64,000 nt of DNA. Origin: Agapetus fuscipes (Eukaryota > Arthropoda > Insecta > Trichoptera > Glossosomatidae). This document shows positions 38,701 to 46,351 of the stretch, piece by piece (the stretch's first letter is position 1; each line of letters opens with the position of its first letter). Both the position numbers and the translations under genes were made by a program. A model generated the notes under the pieces. It ran no database searches, was not told the DNA's origin, and saw nothing but the letters and a program-made list of their open reading frames with translations. The stretch is taken from assembly GCA_951799405.1 (NCBI GenBank), contig OX637363.1, positions 4,836,001 through 4,900,000 on the forward strand. Direction: 5' to 3'.

Positions 38701-39843
38701 CATTTTTCTTATTTTTTTGTGCATATAAATTACATGGTTGATGAATTTCGTGATATATTTCAGACCGAGAAGTATCGACGAACGACACTCAAGTAGTCCA
38801 TACACACCCGTATTAAGCAACGAATTAAAACAACGATCTTTTGCCAAACGAGATACTTCTGCCACCAGTTACAACAAAAAAGAAACAGCACAAAACCAAG
38901 CAACGAACATGGAATCTAATATGGAAACAGCACAACAAATTAATGAAAAAGGAATCGCTAACAAAGAAGACAAAATAACAACAAAAGACAATAACGCATC
39001 AAGGAAAAAGAAAACAACTAGTTCAACGAAAGATGTCAAGCCAAAGTTGAGTAAAAAAGAAGTTGAAACTCTATTTTGGAAGGGAAACGAAGCTCAATTT
39101 AGTGAACCAGCAAATTTAGAGTCAATTTTTAGCAAAGGAGATGATCACACATTGGTGAGTAGGAAGAAGCGACAAGCGTCCACCACACCAGCTGAACAAT
39201 TATGCCCTACAAGGTCGCAGTACATAATGCCGAGAGCAGCATTAAACAAAGAAGGCAACTGGATGTATGTGGTCAACATGGGACAAGCGATGGACACCAT
39301 GTACTCACAACTGGTGAAGAGCGAAGTCTGCATGTAAGTTGGCATTTCCTTTCACCTCATCCACCTTGAAATTTCGTTTTCAAATTTTAAAACGAGTCAC
39401 AAATGCACCTTGCTTTCTAGAATTCCTTTATCAGTTTGCAGGTGTCCATTTATAATCAAGGTGCCTTCTATTTTTTAACCTTTTATTTTTCCAAATCAAG
39501 ACCATCTCCAAACCACAAAAAGTGGTTGTCATGACTTTATTTCGTCTTTTGGTACATAGTACTTTTGTTCAGTTCCCCACAACAGTTTTGGATCGATTTT
39601 CGTCGCACTTTGAGCTTTTCCATTTGTAGATACTTAAACAAACGTAAGTCATTCACTTCTTATTTCAGATCTCAGCAATGCAATGGGCTATGCTCCTTGC
39701 CTTTGGGATACTCGTCCAGATGCGAGCAGAAGTACGTACAGAAGAGACTCGTTGCGTTGGAACAAAACGGGCAGCGCCTCTACACAGACGTTTTCTGGTT
39801 CCCCAGTTGTTGTCTGTGCACAATATCAAACAACCAAACTTAG
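23559..39843 (+). CDS. spätzle-family secreted ligand precursor (five exons; 5' end missing)
   Basis: Exons 23559-23725, 35008-35315, 36443-36746, 38764-39333 and 39669-39843 join in one frame (phases 2, 1, 2, 2) to give 507 residues. Spätzle proteins are pro-ligands for Toll receptors, secreted and activated by proteolysis. Seen here: a hydrophobic end of a signal peptide; a Cys segment (CGPGAPYGENCGFVPAPPGK); a long Pro/Gln then Lys/Thr-rich prodomain; RKKR; and a mature domain of ~110 residues with GNWMYVVNM, CEQKYVQKRLVAL and FWFPSCCLCTI. The Cys pattern and final CC.C fit the spätzle cystine knot. The N-terminal segment and long prodomain suggest the spz5/NT1-type subgroup; I cannot decide the paralogue. 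The start-codon exon was not found. No exon is disrupted by a transposon. Confidence 0.9.
23787..24117 (-). pseudogene. LINE reverse-transcriptase C-terminal fragment
   Basis: The minus strand reads ...RELIRHILKRKAKLIGHSI..., ...RTRGRPRTSYFKDVKRLMD... and SYSHLKRMATDRDKW, the C-terminal end of an insect LINE ORF. A related plus-strand piece is at 46840-47036. Confidence 0.7.
24125..24700 (-). pseudogene. decayed LINE reverse transcriptase with ACAGTT tail
   Basis: The minus strand near 24660-24560 gives KRLMMDLRMAIYNGILLPTL then MYGSEVWTVNDSEM, an RT thumb motif. Toward 24125 it ends with CTCTGTCGCCAT/AACTGTAACTGTAACT, a repeated-hexamer tail. The middle is frameshifted. Confidence 0.65.
24701..25145. 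other. intronic sequence, unassigned
   Basis: AT-rich, with no repeat or exon that I can support. Confidence 0.45.
25146..25535 (-). repeat. SINE B with 5S rRNA-derived head
   Basis: On the minus strand: 5S-like segment (25535-25419) with GATCACCGAAGTTAAGCA, GGATGGGTAACCGCTCAGGT and ACACCGCGTGTCGTTGGCA; then a damaged tRNA-type part with its first half deleted but B box GGATTCGGATCCCGGCGGAG; then the SINE B body and a TAATATTATTATT tail. Confidence 0.8.
25556..25790 (+). pseudogene. CR1/L2-like LINE 3' end
   Basis: The frame 25574-25755 encodes RIEFPRREKKTVFGDRAFKV, AAPTIWNGLPDDLREMDMES and FRKGLKTHLFARSYEQAPLG, then a stop. This is the characteristic C-terminus of CR1/L2-type reverse transcriptase ORFs. 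The same family is at 48640-49530, minus. Confidence 0.8.
25838..26388 (+). repeat. LINE 3'-end repeat, split by a MITE at 25878-26167
   Basis: Starts TTCCTTGACTTATAGGTTGG, is interrupted after GACCACCCTTG, and resumes CTGTAGAAAACG...TTCACTTTGCCAACGTCACC through to AGATTAGACTAGATTAG. Confidence 0.85.
25878..26167. mobile_element. MITE with GGGGCC-type ends and G13 runs
   Basis: The left end GGGCTCTCCATATATTACGT and right end ATGACGTAATTTATGGACGG-CCCCC are imperfect inverted repeats. TTG (or CTTG) is duplicated at both edges. Runs of G lie near 26067-26079 and 26109-26122. Confidence 0.7.
26455..26790 (-). repeat. SINE B with 5S rRNA-derived head
   Basis: Same composite as 25146-25535. The 5S-like part is 26788-26669 (GATCACCGAAGTTAAGCAAC, ACACCGCGTGTCGTTGGCAT), then the tRNA-Thr-like part, then the body. 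Confidence 0.85.
27208..27474. mobile_element. hairpin MITE with 80 bp arms
   Basis: The left arm ACAATTATATTAATTTTAAA...CGGATATTTTACGAACCGTT is repeated inverted on the right with a few differences. The centre holds a direct repeat of CATCCTCAGTCGTCGTG and the word GACGAAACGTCGAGAGTG. Confidence 0.8.
27713..27981 (-). repeat. SINE C inserted in the LINE 3'-end repeat
   Basis: Same family as 6162-6425: head GGTGTTATGGCCGAGGGGGC, B box GTTGGTTCGATCCCCGC, A-rich tail at 27713-27735. CAAG words flank it. Confidence 0.8.
28246..29000. other. intronic sequence, unassigned
   Basis: No gene or repeat recognised. Confidence 0.4.
29001..29269. repeat. possible degenerate non-LTR fragment
   Basis: AACTAGCAGTACCCGGCGTG near 29001 resembles a start motif of insect non-LTR repeats whose other end carries AAAATCGGATGAGCGG-type sequence, as at 31692 and 32279. 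Weak. Confidence 0.3.
29270..29522 (-). repeat. LINE 3'-end repeat
   Basis: CTAATCTATTCTAAGTTGCA at the left edge, then CAAGCAGACACGTATAAGTT, ACCCTGCAACTCTTTGC and AAACAGGGGTGACATTGGC. Diverged at its 5' end. Confidence 0.8.
29523..29943. other. intronic sequence, unassigned
   Basis: No feature recognised. Confidence 0.4.
29944..30262 (+). repeat. SINE A, nearly full length
   Basis: CTTGGTAGAGTGCTTGCATT, B box GGGTTCGAATCCCACCGAGG, AAATACCGGCAAGGTTTACT, and the end GTGTAGCTTAGTTGCGTTTG. The first ~20 bases of the head are missing. Confidence 0.85.
30585..31130. mobile_element. hAT-like non-autonomous element with nested LINE 3'-end repeat
   Basis: Begins CAGGGGTCGGCAACCTTTTG and ends with the diverged complement (GCAGGTTGCTTACCCCT). 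AAAGAGCCGCATGTGGCTGG near the right end matches 58800-58820. I see no target duplication. Confidence 0.75.
30648..30877 (+). repeat. LINE 3'-end repeat inside the hAT-like element
   Basis: Starts TTCCTTGACTTATAGGTTGG and ends near GATACATATCTTATTTTGG without the full TTAGA tail. Confidence 0.8.
31167..32375 (+). repeat. ~585 bp tandem duplication of a SINE A / repeat composite
   Basis: Copy 1 (31198-31770) and copy 2 (31784-32370) share CATGCCGAGATCTCGAGTTA, AAATACCGGCAAG, CAGGAGCTGAATAACATCC, GTAAGCGTGAACTTACATGT and AAAATCGGATGAGCGGTTTA. Each ends in (CATA)n followed by TCCTTCTTTATAGATATAGA. Copy 2 has a longer CATA run. Confidence 0.85.
32376..32754. other. intronic sequence, unassigned
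   Basis: No feature recognised, apart from CACAGGATT-type words shared with the preceding repeat. Confidence 0.4.
32755..32835. promoter_or_regulatory. promoter-like motif cluster (candidate)
   Basis: A full CRE/ATF site TGACGTCA (32763-32770), a CCAAT word in GGTCCAATAACG, an NRF1-type palindrome GCGCATGCGC (32798-32807) and CAATGGCGGCC lie within 80 bp, in an otherwise AT-rich intron. No transcript evidence; could come from a transposon. Confidence 0.3.
32905..33070. repeat. fragment related to the 7060-7440 element
   Basis: GCCCATCGCAGATAATGGGC followed by GAAACGTCCGGG matches the centre of the hairpin at 7266-7292. A17 precedes it and AAAAAAGTGTAAC is repeated. Confidence 0.5.
33071..33844. 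other. intronic sequence, unassigned
   Basis: No gene or repeat that I can support. Confidence 0.4.
33845..34625 (+). pseudogene. LINE: RT C-terminus contiguous with the 3'-end repeat
   Basis: The frame ending at 34110 encodes HIERMNDKRLTKKVYVARID, RGRGRPRKVWMDQISEIANE and KKVMTLEEMKEVCKDRKK, then a stop. About 120 bp later TTCCTTGACTTATAGGTTGG begins the 3'-end repeat (34230), ending in AGATTAGATTAG. A 150 bp extremely AT-rich insertion (34390-34541) splits it. 5'-truncated. Confidence 0.85.
34640..35007. other. intron end before the second spätzle exon
   Basis: Contains a repeat-like piece (TTAAACTTTCACTTTCATGG, GTTTGACCATG) resembling 41585-41670. Ends with the tract CTTTCATTTTTTTTCAG. 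Confidence 0.45.
35008..35315 (+). CDS. spätzle-type gene, second recovered exon
   Basis: Acceptor TTTTTTTTCAG, donor CCAG|GTATAT. One base completes the codon split with the previous exon (AA+T, Asn), giving ...CEQLDHYPN then DLIRHLVDRGEYDLSSLLSD. The remainder (PQGPYGYGPHSLPGT, QFQPPGQFNTQDGF) is Pro/Gln/Gly-rich prodomain. Confidence 0.9.
35536..35815 (+). repeat. SINE B, tRNA-type head without 5S
   Basis: GGTCCGTAGTCCAGTGGTAA, ACTCGTAAATGGAAGG (anticodon-arm-like), GAGTTCGAATCCCGGCGGAG, then the full body and a tail CAAATAAATCATCCTTATATT. The best tRNA-type copy. Confidence 0.85.
36067..36325 (-). repeat. LINE 3'-end repeat
   Basis: TCTAATCTAAGTTGCAAATA at the tail side, CATACCAACCTATAAGTCAAGGAAC at the other end. 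Complete unit, in the intron. Confidence 0.9.
36443..36746 (+). CDS. spätzle-type gene, third recovered exon
   Basis: Acceptor GCAATGCCCCAG, donor CAAAG|GTGAGA. Split codons G|GT and AG|A keep the frame. Encodes YIGYYTPSFQQRPPYSPPQS and PYWRGNSYFELPPRFRSQME, then an Ala/Arg-rich end: low-complexity prodomain. Confidence 0.85.
36836..37510. repeat. LTR-like sequence carrying a ~300 bp nested palindrome
   Basis: TGTTACGAACTTGGAGTACC (36836) and TGTTACGAACTATGAAATCA (37226), with the end GTGAACCAAATCGTGTAAAA, resemble the putative solo LTR at 54052-54368. Between them, 36888-37187 is a palindrome whose outer ~75 bp arms enclose MITE D copy 3 at 36948-37117. Confidence 0.6.
36948..37117. mobile_element. 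MITE D copy 3 at the centre of a larger hairpin
   Basis: GGGCTGGAAGTCTCATCACC...TTGCGGCCATCTTGGATTGG...GAGACTTCCACCCC. The flanking AATGATGCCTGG/CCAGGCATCATT are also inverted. Confidence 0.85.
37511..38763. other. intron with a cryptic ~27 nt periodicity
   Basis: 37730-38290 repeats a diverged unit of about 27 nt with words such as GTTGTTGGAACAATGGCTTC, GTTGTTGAAAAATTTGTTTC and GCTGAAACAATTTATGC. The 83-codon frame at 38105-38356 follows from this periodicity and has no domain. Confidence 0.5.
38764..39333 (+). CDS. spätzle-type gene, fourth recovered exon (prodomain end, cleavage site, mature start)
   Basis: Acceptor GATATATTTCAG, donor TGCAT|GTAAGT. Encodes a Ser/Lys/Thr-rich linker, then VSRKKRQASTT with a furin-type RKKR, then EQLCPTRSQYIMPRAALNK and EGNWMYVVNMGQ, the first half of the cystine-knot domain. 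Confidence 0.92.
39669..39843 (+). CDS. spätzle-type gene, last exon (cystine-knot C-terminus)
   Basis: Acceptor CTTATTTCAG. The split codon AT|A keeps the frame. Encodes SQQCNGLCSLPLGYSSRCEQ, KYVQKRLVALEQNGQRLYTD and VFWFPSCCLCTISNNQT, then TAG. It supplies six of the eight mature-domain cysteines. Confidence 0.93.
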
Positions 39844-40330
39844 CAGAGCTTCTACAATCTACAAAACTTGATCCAGTGAAAATGTGGTGTCGTATCTTTG
39901 ATTAAAACTAGACAATTTACTATTATGATCATAAATTTTTCAGTTGACAACTCGCGTTTAAAATTCACCTTTGTGTGATGAAGACTTTTAGATCAAATGT
40001 ACCTACTAAAACTTAAAACGACAATGGTGTGAATATTGCTAATATAAAATGACAAATTTAGTATTAAAAAAAAATGTTGACAAGGCTATATTTATAAAAG
40101 CCAGCTGAACTTTGACCAATTGTCATCACATAAGCTATGGTGTGAGTGAATCTATCATGGATCTGGAGACATAGCTTCTCATCTTATTATGTCCACATCA
40201 AAATATTTTTGTTTGAACATTATGTGTTAACTAAATTGTGATTTTTTTGAATGGTGACAATGTGAATGTGATAAGTGTAATAAAAAATGGTCAGTTTTTT
40301 TGTATAATTATAACTATGAGTGAATAAATT
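39844..40330 (+). other. likely 3' UTR of the spätzle-type gene
   Basis: AT-rich sequence after the stop with candidate poly(A) signals AATAAA at 40279-40284 and 40323-40328. The actual end is not determined. Confidence 0.5.
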
Positions 40331-40797
40331 GAAATTCGAATTAAATGAAGGAACTTTAACGAATAATCACCAAAAAAGACTTTTAGATTTAAAAGCGTAA
40401 ATATCAATAAAAAACATAAATTGAAGTAGGTATGTATTCACTCTATACTTATCATTACATAAACTACATTTTTTAAATACTTTAGTAAGTTTCAAGAACA
40501 AAAAAAATGCCATTAAAAATAAATACATTTATAATGTTTTTAATAATTTTTATGGTGCAGTCATGGATTTAACTCCATGGGTGCAGTAAGTCAAATAACA
40601 TCAATGTGTCACAGATGCCTTGATGTTGCATTTGACCTTAAAATTTAAACAAAAGAACAAAACGCTGCTGTAGTTAATGTGCCGAATCCTCATGTTTGTC
40701 ATTTAACGAATCATTTTGTCGTTTCAAATTGTAAAATTAAATTAATTTCAATGAATAATCCTACCGAAAATTGGTAATTTTTTTATTAGATATAATA
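40331..40797. other. unassigned AT-rich sequence
   Basis: No feature recognised. Confidence 0.4.
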
Positions 40798-41172
40798 TCT
40801 TTAAGGCGCCTCTATACCCTAAATCTGCCGTTTTTGTTTCTTGTACACTTTATGGTCTTAGCAAAATAGTTACAGTATTGAAAAAAATCAAGCATGTTAA
40901 TTTATTTTTATATCTTAATTATAAAGGTCGAACAAAATATATAACTTAAGAATTGCCACCACAATTTTTTTTTTTAAAACACGTTTTTTTCATATTTTTA
41001 GCGTTTTTTTCATGTGTGCTGTATTTAAGTTATATATTTAGTTCAAAATTTATAATTAAAATAAAATCGTAATAAACATGCTTGATTTTTTTCATTACTC
41101 TAACTATTTTGCTAAGACCGTGAAGTGTAAGAAACAAAAACGGCAGATTTACGGTATAAAGCGCCTTAAAAG
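40798..41172. mobile_element. palindromic MITE, ~375 bp
   Basis: The left arm TTAAGGCGCC.CTATACC, AATCTGCCGTTTTTGTTTCT and GGTCTTAGCAAAATAGTTA is repeated inverted from 41000 to 41172. The arms also share AAAAAATCAAGCATGTT. Related to 44521-44743. Confidence 0.8.
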
Positions 41173-41976
41173 TAAAATTTTAAAAAAATACTATTCACTG
41201 CCAGGTAAAAGCATTTTTACTTTTAATACTTATCCTAAGAATAAAATGTAAAAAAAACAAGTATTTTTTTAATACATACCTAATAATTGTAAATATTATA
41301 AATTTAAAAATTTATGAAAAGATTCATTAGCGAAATTTTATCATTTAGTGTAAATGACGTTGCCATCTGTTGAAAAGAAAGTAAAGTTTTATTTTCATAT
41401 AAAAAATTGAAAATGCTCCACAAAATTACAAAAAAAAATTGCTGTTCAAATGTCATTCAGAAAATATTTTTAAAAAAAATTCTTACGTAACAAGAGGATG
41501 TAAAACATAAATATTACAATATTTTTAAACCAAACTTAAAAGTAAATAAAGACAGACATTTTGGGAAATAGATTACAATATAAAGTTTTAAACTTTCACT
41601 AACACTTTCATGGTCGGTATTAACTACTGAATTATAAAAAAGCTGCATATAGACCATGGTCTAACCCGAAAAAACACAAAAACAATTCAGTAGATTACAA
41701 TATACTTATAACAAATTTGTGTATGAAAATTAATGCATCTCTACTTTCAACAAAATGGCAGAATAATTGATTAATTTTGCCTAATGTATTTGCATTTTGC
41801 TCATAATATTCTTACATAATTTTAAATACAACTATACTTTATAATCAATCAACTATGTTAGTGCAATGTATATTACTATGTATGTAGGTTTATAAAAAGT
41901 ATTATGATTCCGTAGGATCTCGTGGGTACTTTATTGGTTGTATACGTTTGTAGGCTTTCTGGATATTCTTTTCCCT
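41173..41976. other. unassigned AT-rich sequence
   Basis: Contains a small repeat (41585-41700, ACCATGGTCTAACCCGAAAA) that recurs near 46193-46225. No gene. Confidence 0.4.
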
Positions 41977-42093
41977 GGGCTGGAAGTCTCATCACCACGG
42001 TAATTCTTACCTACCGCATCTCGGTAATATAAATATGAAGATTAATCAGCTGTGCACTTGAGGCCATCTTGGATTGACAGGTCTTCATAAATA
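41977..42093. mobile_element. MITE D copy 4, right half lost
   Basis: CTGGGCTGGAAGTCTCATCA...GCGCACTTGAGGCCATCTTG-like centre...GACAGGTCTTCATAAA. The right arm is missing. Confidence 0.7.
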
Positions 42094-42094
42094 A

Positions 42095-42241
42095 ATGATG
42101 GACCACGGTCAAGATCCACCAGAAGAATATTTAATACTTTATGCTTTGCAATTGGAAACACAACTAACAGAGCAAGACTTGTGCTGTCAAATTTGCTTCT
42201 ATTTTAATCTAGATCCGGACCTCAGAGCCAAAGGGTATTAA
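42095..42241 (+). CDS. small hypothetical ORF, 48 codons
   Basis: An ATG-initiated frame with a protein-like composition: PPEEYLILYALQLETQLTEQ then DLCCQICFYFNLDPDLRAKG, then Tyr and stop. It lies exactly where MITE D copy 4 loses its right arm. I do not recognise a family. It could be a relic exon of a host gene or of a transposase. AAAGG|GTATTA near its end is a weak splice donor. Confidence 0.25.
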   Translation: MMDHGQDPPEEYLILYALQLETQLTEQDLCCQICFYFNLDPDLRAKGY

Positions 42242-42350
42242 GTCCACCTTTTTACAAAAATTAGGGTCTTGATTTCTGGTGATGTTTTTTATACATCTAA
42301 CGGCAGCTTATATTAATCTGTTTTTTTTTTAATTCATATCAAACTCCGGT

Positions 42351-42672
42351 CCGGTCGATGGCTCAGTTGGTAGAGTACTTGCATTTCATGCCGTGAGCTC
42401 GGGTTCGAATCCCACCGGGGGTGTCAGAAATGATTACCCGTTTCGGTGTTTATTTCTAACCCTAAAATAAAATACCGGCAAGGTTTACTCAGCCTTCACA
42501 AGAAATGAGTACCAGCTCTTTCGGGAGCTGGGAAACACCCACTTCAAATGAAGTGGTTGGCGCAAGGCCGGCCCCCTTACCTGTAAAAATAAATAGGTTC
42601 AAATCGCCACATGCGACCCCTTCAGGGAAAACGCGGCAAGAAGTTACACTGTACGTGTAGCTTAGTTGCAAT
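42351..42672 (+). repeat. SINE A, full length
   Basis: TCCGGTCGATGGCTCAGTTG, GGGTTCGAATCCCACCGGGG, AAATACCGGCAAGGTTTACT, and the end GTGTAGCTTAGTTGCAATTT. The cleanest copy of the family. Confidence 0.9.
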
Positions 42673-42705
42673 TTTTTTTAAACTACAGTCATATAAAGTT
42701 TGCAA

Positions 42706-42920
42706 TCTCTTAGTATTTTTTTTTAAATAGATTTGTGGAAAAGAATGCAATCCACCAACCTATTTTGCCTGGCCAGTTGTCTTCATGCGAAAGCAGAAGT
42801 TTGTGTGCATGCAACGGCATCTGTTGAACCAGGGCCGAAGTTATCGTCGCGGGATTCGAACCAGCGTTATCCGGTTCCAAATAACCTGACTTGATCCCCG
42901 CGGCCATAACACCGACCCGA
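42706..42920 (-). repeat. SINE C, shorter variant
   Basis: GGTGTTATGGCCGCGGGGAT head, GCTGGTTCGAATCCCGCGAC B box, tail AAATCTATTTAAAAAAAAAT. The middle differs from the other two copies. Confidence 0.75.
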
Positions 42921-43360
42921 ATTACAAACTTTTTTTATTTTTGAATATCTTAGGTAATACTATGGTTCTGTATTTATATCAAGACTTACAAACAACTTAT
43001 TTTATAATACTTCTAAATCAAATTGCAATTTTAAATATGTATTATACCTTAACAATCATGTACTTATAATTGCGTTTTGTAAAAATACTATTTAGTTTAT
43101 ATTTAACTATGAAAAATGTGAAATTAGAAAATAAATATTAAACATGCATAATTCTGATCCTGTGTATGCAAAATTGTAAATATTTTTTATTGAATATATA
43201 AAGAGAAAGGATTAAAGACTTTTGTATTTTTCAATTGTTATATTTCCTATTTACGATATGTTATCATACGGCCAGTTTTATAAATATTTTTATTCTCCGA
43301 ACAGGAACGTACGCAGCATTTCAAGCGGGGGTAGGCAACCCTATGCATAATTTCTGGCTC
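42921..43360. other. unassigned AT-rich sequence
   Basis: No feature recognised. Confidence 0.4.
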
Positions 43361-43535
43361 AGAGCTGGAAGTCTCATCATCACGGTAATTCTTACCTACC
43401 GAATATCGGTTATATTTGTATGAAGACCTGTCAATCCAATATGGCCGCAAGTGAACACCTGATTAGTCTTCATAAAAATATTACCGACATTTGGTAGGTA
43501 AGAATTACCGTGGTGATGAGACTTCCAGCCCAAAT
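43361..43535. mobile_element. MITE D copy 5
   Basis: GAGCTGGAAGTCTCATCATC...AATATGGCCGCAAGTGAACA...GATGAGACTTCCAGCCC, a full palindrome. Confidence 0.85.
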
Positions 43536-43641
43536 CACTTCAGATCACTACTCCAGGATCTTGTTTTGTAATTTATTAAGTATGGTAACAACTACTTATT
43601 TATCGTTTTATATGATTCATATTTGTAAACATTCATAGATT

Positions 43642-43835
43642 AATATTCGGACGGTTACGGGTTTGATTTCCAGTGGAGCACATAAAAAATCCTTTCTTGG
43701 GTTGATAAATTCAATTGCCTTTTTTAAAGATTGATCACCAAAGGTCCATCCAGTCTTACATCCCGGTTTTGCTTGATAATTAATCAGCAGTTACAGCGAT
43801 GACCAAGCTTCAAGACAGCTCTTGGAGTGTTATAG
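43642..43835 (+). repeat. degenerate SINE B
   Basis: GACGGTTACGGGTTTGATTT, CAGTGGAGCACA, GATCACCAAAGGTCCATCCAG and CAGTTACAGCGATGACCAAG follow SINE B order. Confidence 0.6.
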
Positions 43836-44384
43836 AACATAGTAACAATTGGTAAATTGGTTGATAGAGTTGCCAGACTGTTTGCTTTTTGCTTGACTAT
43901 ATTTAAAATCGCACCGTAATTCTCATTCAAGAGAAGTCCTTGGACTCTTAAGCACAATATAACATGTCCCCAATAGTGCTTCACGGTTCCAGTCGTATTA
44001 AACACAAAAGTAATCAATTAAATACAAATATATAAAAAATGCCAAGCGACCTCAGCCAGCCTATGTCACTACAAGTTTACGCTTGAACAATTTTTAAACA
44101 CTCACAGGATTCACGGTTATAATTAGTTTTTTATATTTTTTGACACAATTGACTCGAATTTGATTATAAAAAAGGTATAACTAAGCATTTAGTGGGTCAG
44201 GTACAAATGAGATATATTACATTGTGTGTTTATGAATTTTTGTCTAGGTCGTTGCTTCTGAAAATGGTGGTTTGCGACTAACTTTTAATCATTGGGTGTA
44301 GTCTACACAACATCTCTTGAGTTACTTATCGGAAGGTGACGTGTTCAAATCCACAGCAGATCTTTAAATGATTACTGCTATAAT
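43836..44384. other. unassigned sequence
   Basis: No feature recognised. Confidence 0.4.
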
Positions 44385-44505
44385 CTAAGTTGCAGAATCA
44401 TGGTAGTATCTAATATTCACACTTCATAAATAAATTTTAGAATGATTTATTCGGTGAGCGCTTGTTTTTAGGTGGAATCAAACATCAGAATCCCTCTGTG
44501 AGCCT
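44385..44505 (-). repeat. fragments of LINE 3'-end repeat and SINE B
   Basis: ATAATCTAAGTTGCAGAATC (44389) is the tail side of the LINE repeat. ATGATTTATTCGGTGAGCGC (44444) is the 3' end of SINE B. Confidence 0.5.
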
Positions 44506-44520
44506 GTACCCTTAGTACGA

Positions 44521-44743
44521 GTTGCAAAACTTAAGAAAAGTAAAGTTTACGGAAAATATTAATGAGTGATTTCTCCCAAAATCTGGCATTTTTGTTTATT
44601 ACACTTTGTGGTCTTAGCAAAAGAGTTACAGTGATGAAGAAAATCAAGTTCAAACAAACAAAAACGGCAGATTTTGGGGGAAATCACTCTTTAATAATTG
44701 CCGTAAACTTTACATTACTCAAGTTGTGCAACTTGTACTAAGA
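44521..44743. mobile_element. palindromic MITE, ~223 bp
   Basis: TTGCAAAACTTAAGAAAAGT, AAGTTTACGG and GAGTGATTTCTCCCAAAATC are inverted at 44660-44743. The arms share TCTGCCGTTTTTGTTTG-like and GGTCTTAGCAAAA.AGTTACA with 40798-41172. Confidence 0.8.
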
Positions 44744-44749
44744 GTAAAA

Positions 44750-44928
44750 GTTCGCGCTTGCACATGCCGCATGTGAACCTACAACATAAAAACCAAATCT
44801 CAAATTGACATACACCCTGCAACCCTTGCCGTCCTTCCCTGAGACAGGGGTAACATTGAAAAAGTGAGCCTTTTTTACAGCATGGGTGGTCAGCCGCATA
44901 CCAATCTATAAGTCAAGGAACAAATGTC
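44750..44928 (-). repeat. LINE 3'-end repeat, 3'-truncated
   Basis: From TTCGCGCTTGCACATGCCGC to CAATCTATAAGTCAAGGAAC. Confidence 0.8.
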
Positions 44929-45014
44929 ACAAACAAACAGAAATGAGTTTATGCAGATAATAATAGAGAGAAAAAAGATATAAAACAATAGTATTAATAT
45001 GTTATGGCATAGTT

Positions 45015-45150
45015 CCGTAGCAAGAAATGAGAACCTGCTCCAACCTTCAACCCAAAGGGAAAACTCTACTCAAAGTTAATTGGAGTAAGGCTAACTCCTT
45101 ACCATCACAAATAAATAGACTCTAACAGCCAACGCGGCAAGAAGTTGTCC
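45015..45150 (+). repeat. degenerate SINE A body
   Basis: GTAGCAAGAAATGAGAACC, AATTGGAGTAAGGCTAACTC, ACAAATAAATAGACTC and CGCGGCAAGAAGTT follow the SINE A body. Confidence 0.5.
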
Positions 45151-45180
45151 AGACAGTAAAACACTTAGTGGAGAAGTGTC

Positions 45181-45344
45181 CAGGGCTGGAAGTCTCATCA
45201 CCACGGTAATTCTTACCTGCCGAATATCAGTAATATTTGTATGAAGATGGCCACAAGCGAACAGCTGATAAGTCTTCATACAAATATTACCGATATTCGG
45301 GAAGTAGGTAAGAATTACCGTGGTGATGAGACTTCCAGTCCAGT
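45181..45344. mobile_element. MITE D copy 6
   Basis: GGGCTGGAAGTCTCATCACC...AAGATGGCCACAAGCGAACA...GATGAGACTTCCAGTCC. A short internal deletion shortens the left arm. Confidence 0.85.
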
Positions 45345-45556
45345 GGTACCAAGAAAACTTTATGGACGTCCAGAGTGCAACTCTGGAGGCGATGCAATGG
45401 TTTGCCCAGCGGGAGTGGAAAATTTAAAACTTTGACTGAGTGACGCAGCCACTGGCGCAGGGAGATCAAGTTACCAATTGTGATCCAAAAAGTAAGTACC
45501 GGTATTAACAAACTGTAGTCATGGATGTGAAATACCAACGAAGCTATATATCTTAT

Positions 45557-45783
45557 TTAATCCAATCTAAGTTGCAAAGATATGTAACATTGGGAGCTCA
45601 CATTATATGCATTTTCCCAAGCAGACGACACATATAAGTTCGCGCTTAAACATGCGGCATGTGGACTTACAATATAAAAACCCAAATCTCAAATGAACAT
45701 ACACCCTGCGACTCTTGCCGACCTTCCATGAAACAGGGGTGACATTGGCAAAGTGAACCACTTTCTACAGCATGGGTGGTCAG
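45557..45783 (-). repeat. LINE 3'-end repeat, directly abutting SINE B
   Basis: TTTAATCCAATCTAAGTTGC to GCATGGGTGGTCAGCCG. It breaks off at SINE B (45786). Confidence 0.85.
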
Positions 45784-45785
45784 CC

Positions 45786-46183
45786 GATGATTTATTTGGT
45801 GAGCTCTGTTTTTGTGTGTATCACACCTCAAGAGCCCTCTGAGAGCTTGGTTGTCGCTGTAGAAAGCGCCAATTCTCAAGGTTGGATGGACCTTTCAGTG
45901 ACTGGTCTTTGGTAAAGGTTTATGAATGTTTCAACCTAGCGAAGAGCACATTTCGGAAATATAAATGATATATTTTTGTGCTCCGCCGGGATTCAAACCC
46001 GCAACCTTCCATTTACGAGTCCGAAGTGCTGCCACTAGACTACGGACCGGTCCAAGAAATGCCAACAGCACGCGGTGTACCTAGCGGTCAGTCACCCATC
46101 CAAGTAACATCCGCGCCCAATGTTGCTTAACTTCGGTGATCTGATGAGAACCGGTGCTTTCAACATGGTATCGGCGTTGACGA
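45786..46183 (-). repeat. SINE B with 5S rRNA-derived head, full composite
   Basis: 5S-like part 46182-46055 (GATCACCGAAGTTAAGCAAC...ACACCGCGTGCTGTTGGCAT), then a tRNA-Thr-like part with GTAGTCTAGTGGCAGCACTT and GGGTTTGAATCCCGGCGGAG, then the body. One of the two most complete composites. Confidence 0.85.
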
Positions 46184-46351
46184 TTAATTTAATGGTCTAA
46201 CCCGAAAAACCACAAAAACAATTAATTAAATATTTTTTTACTTTTGAGAACCAAAAGTAACCTGAGTACTAAGTAAGATAAGAAATATTCAACAATTTAT
46301 ACGCCATCTATTGATCAGTAGCTTAAGCTTCATTTATGTGCTGCAGATTTG

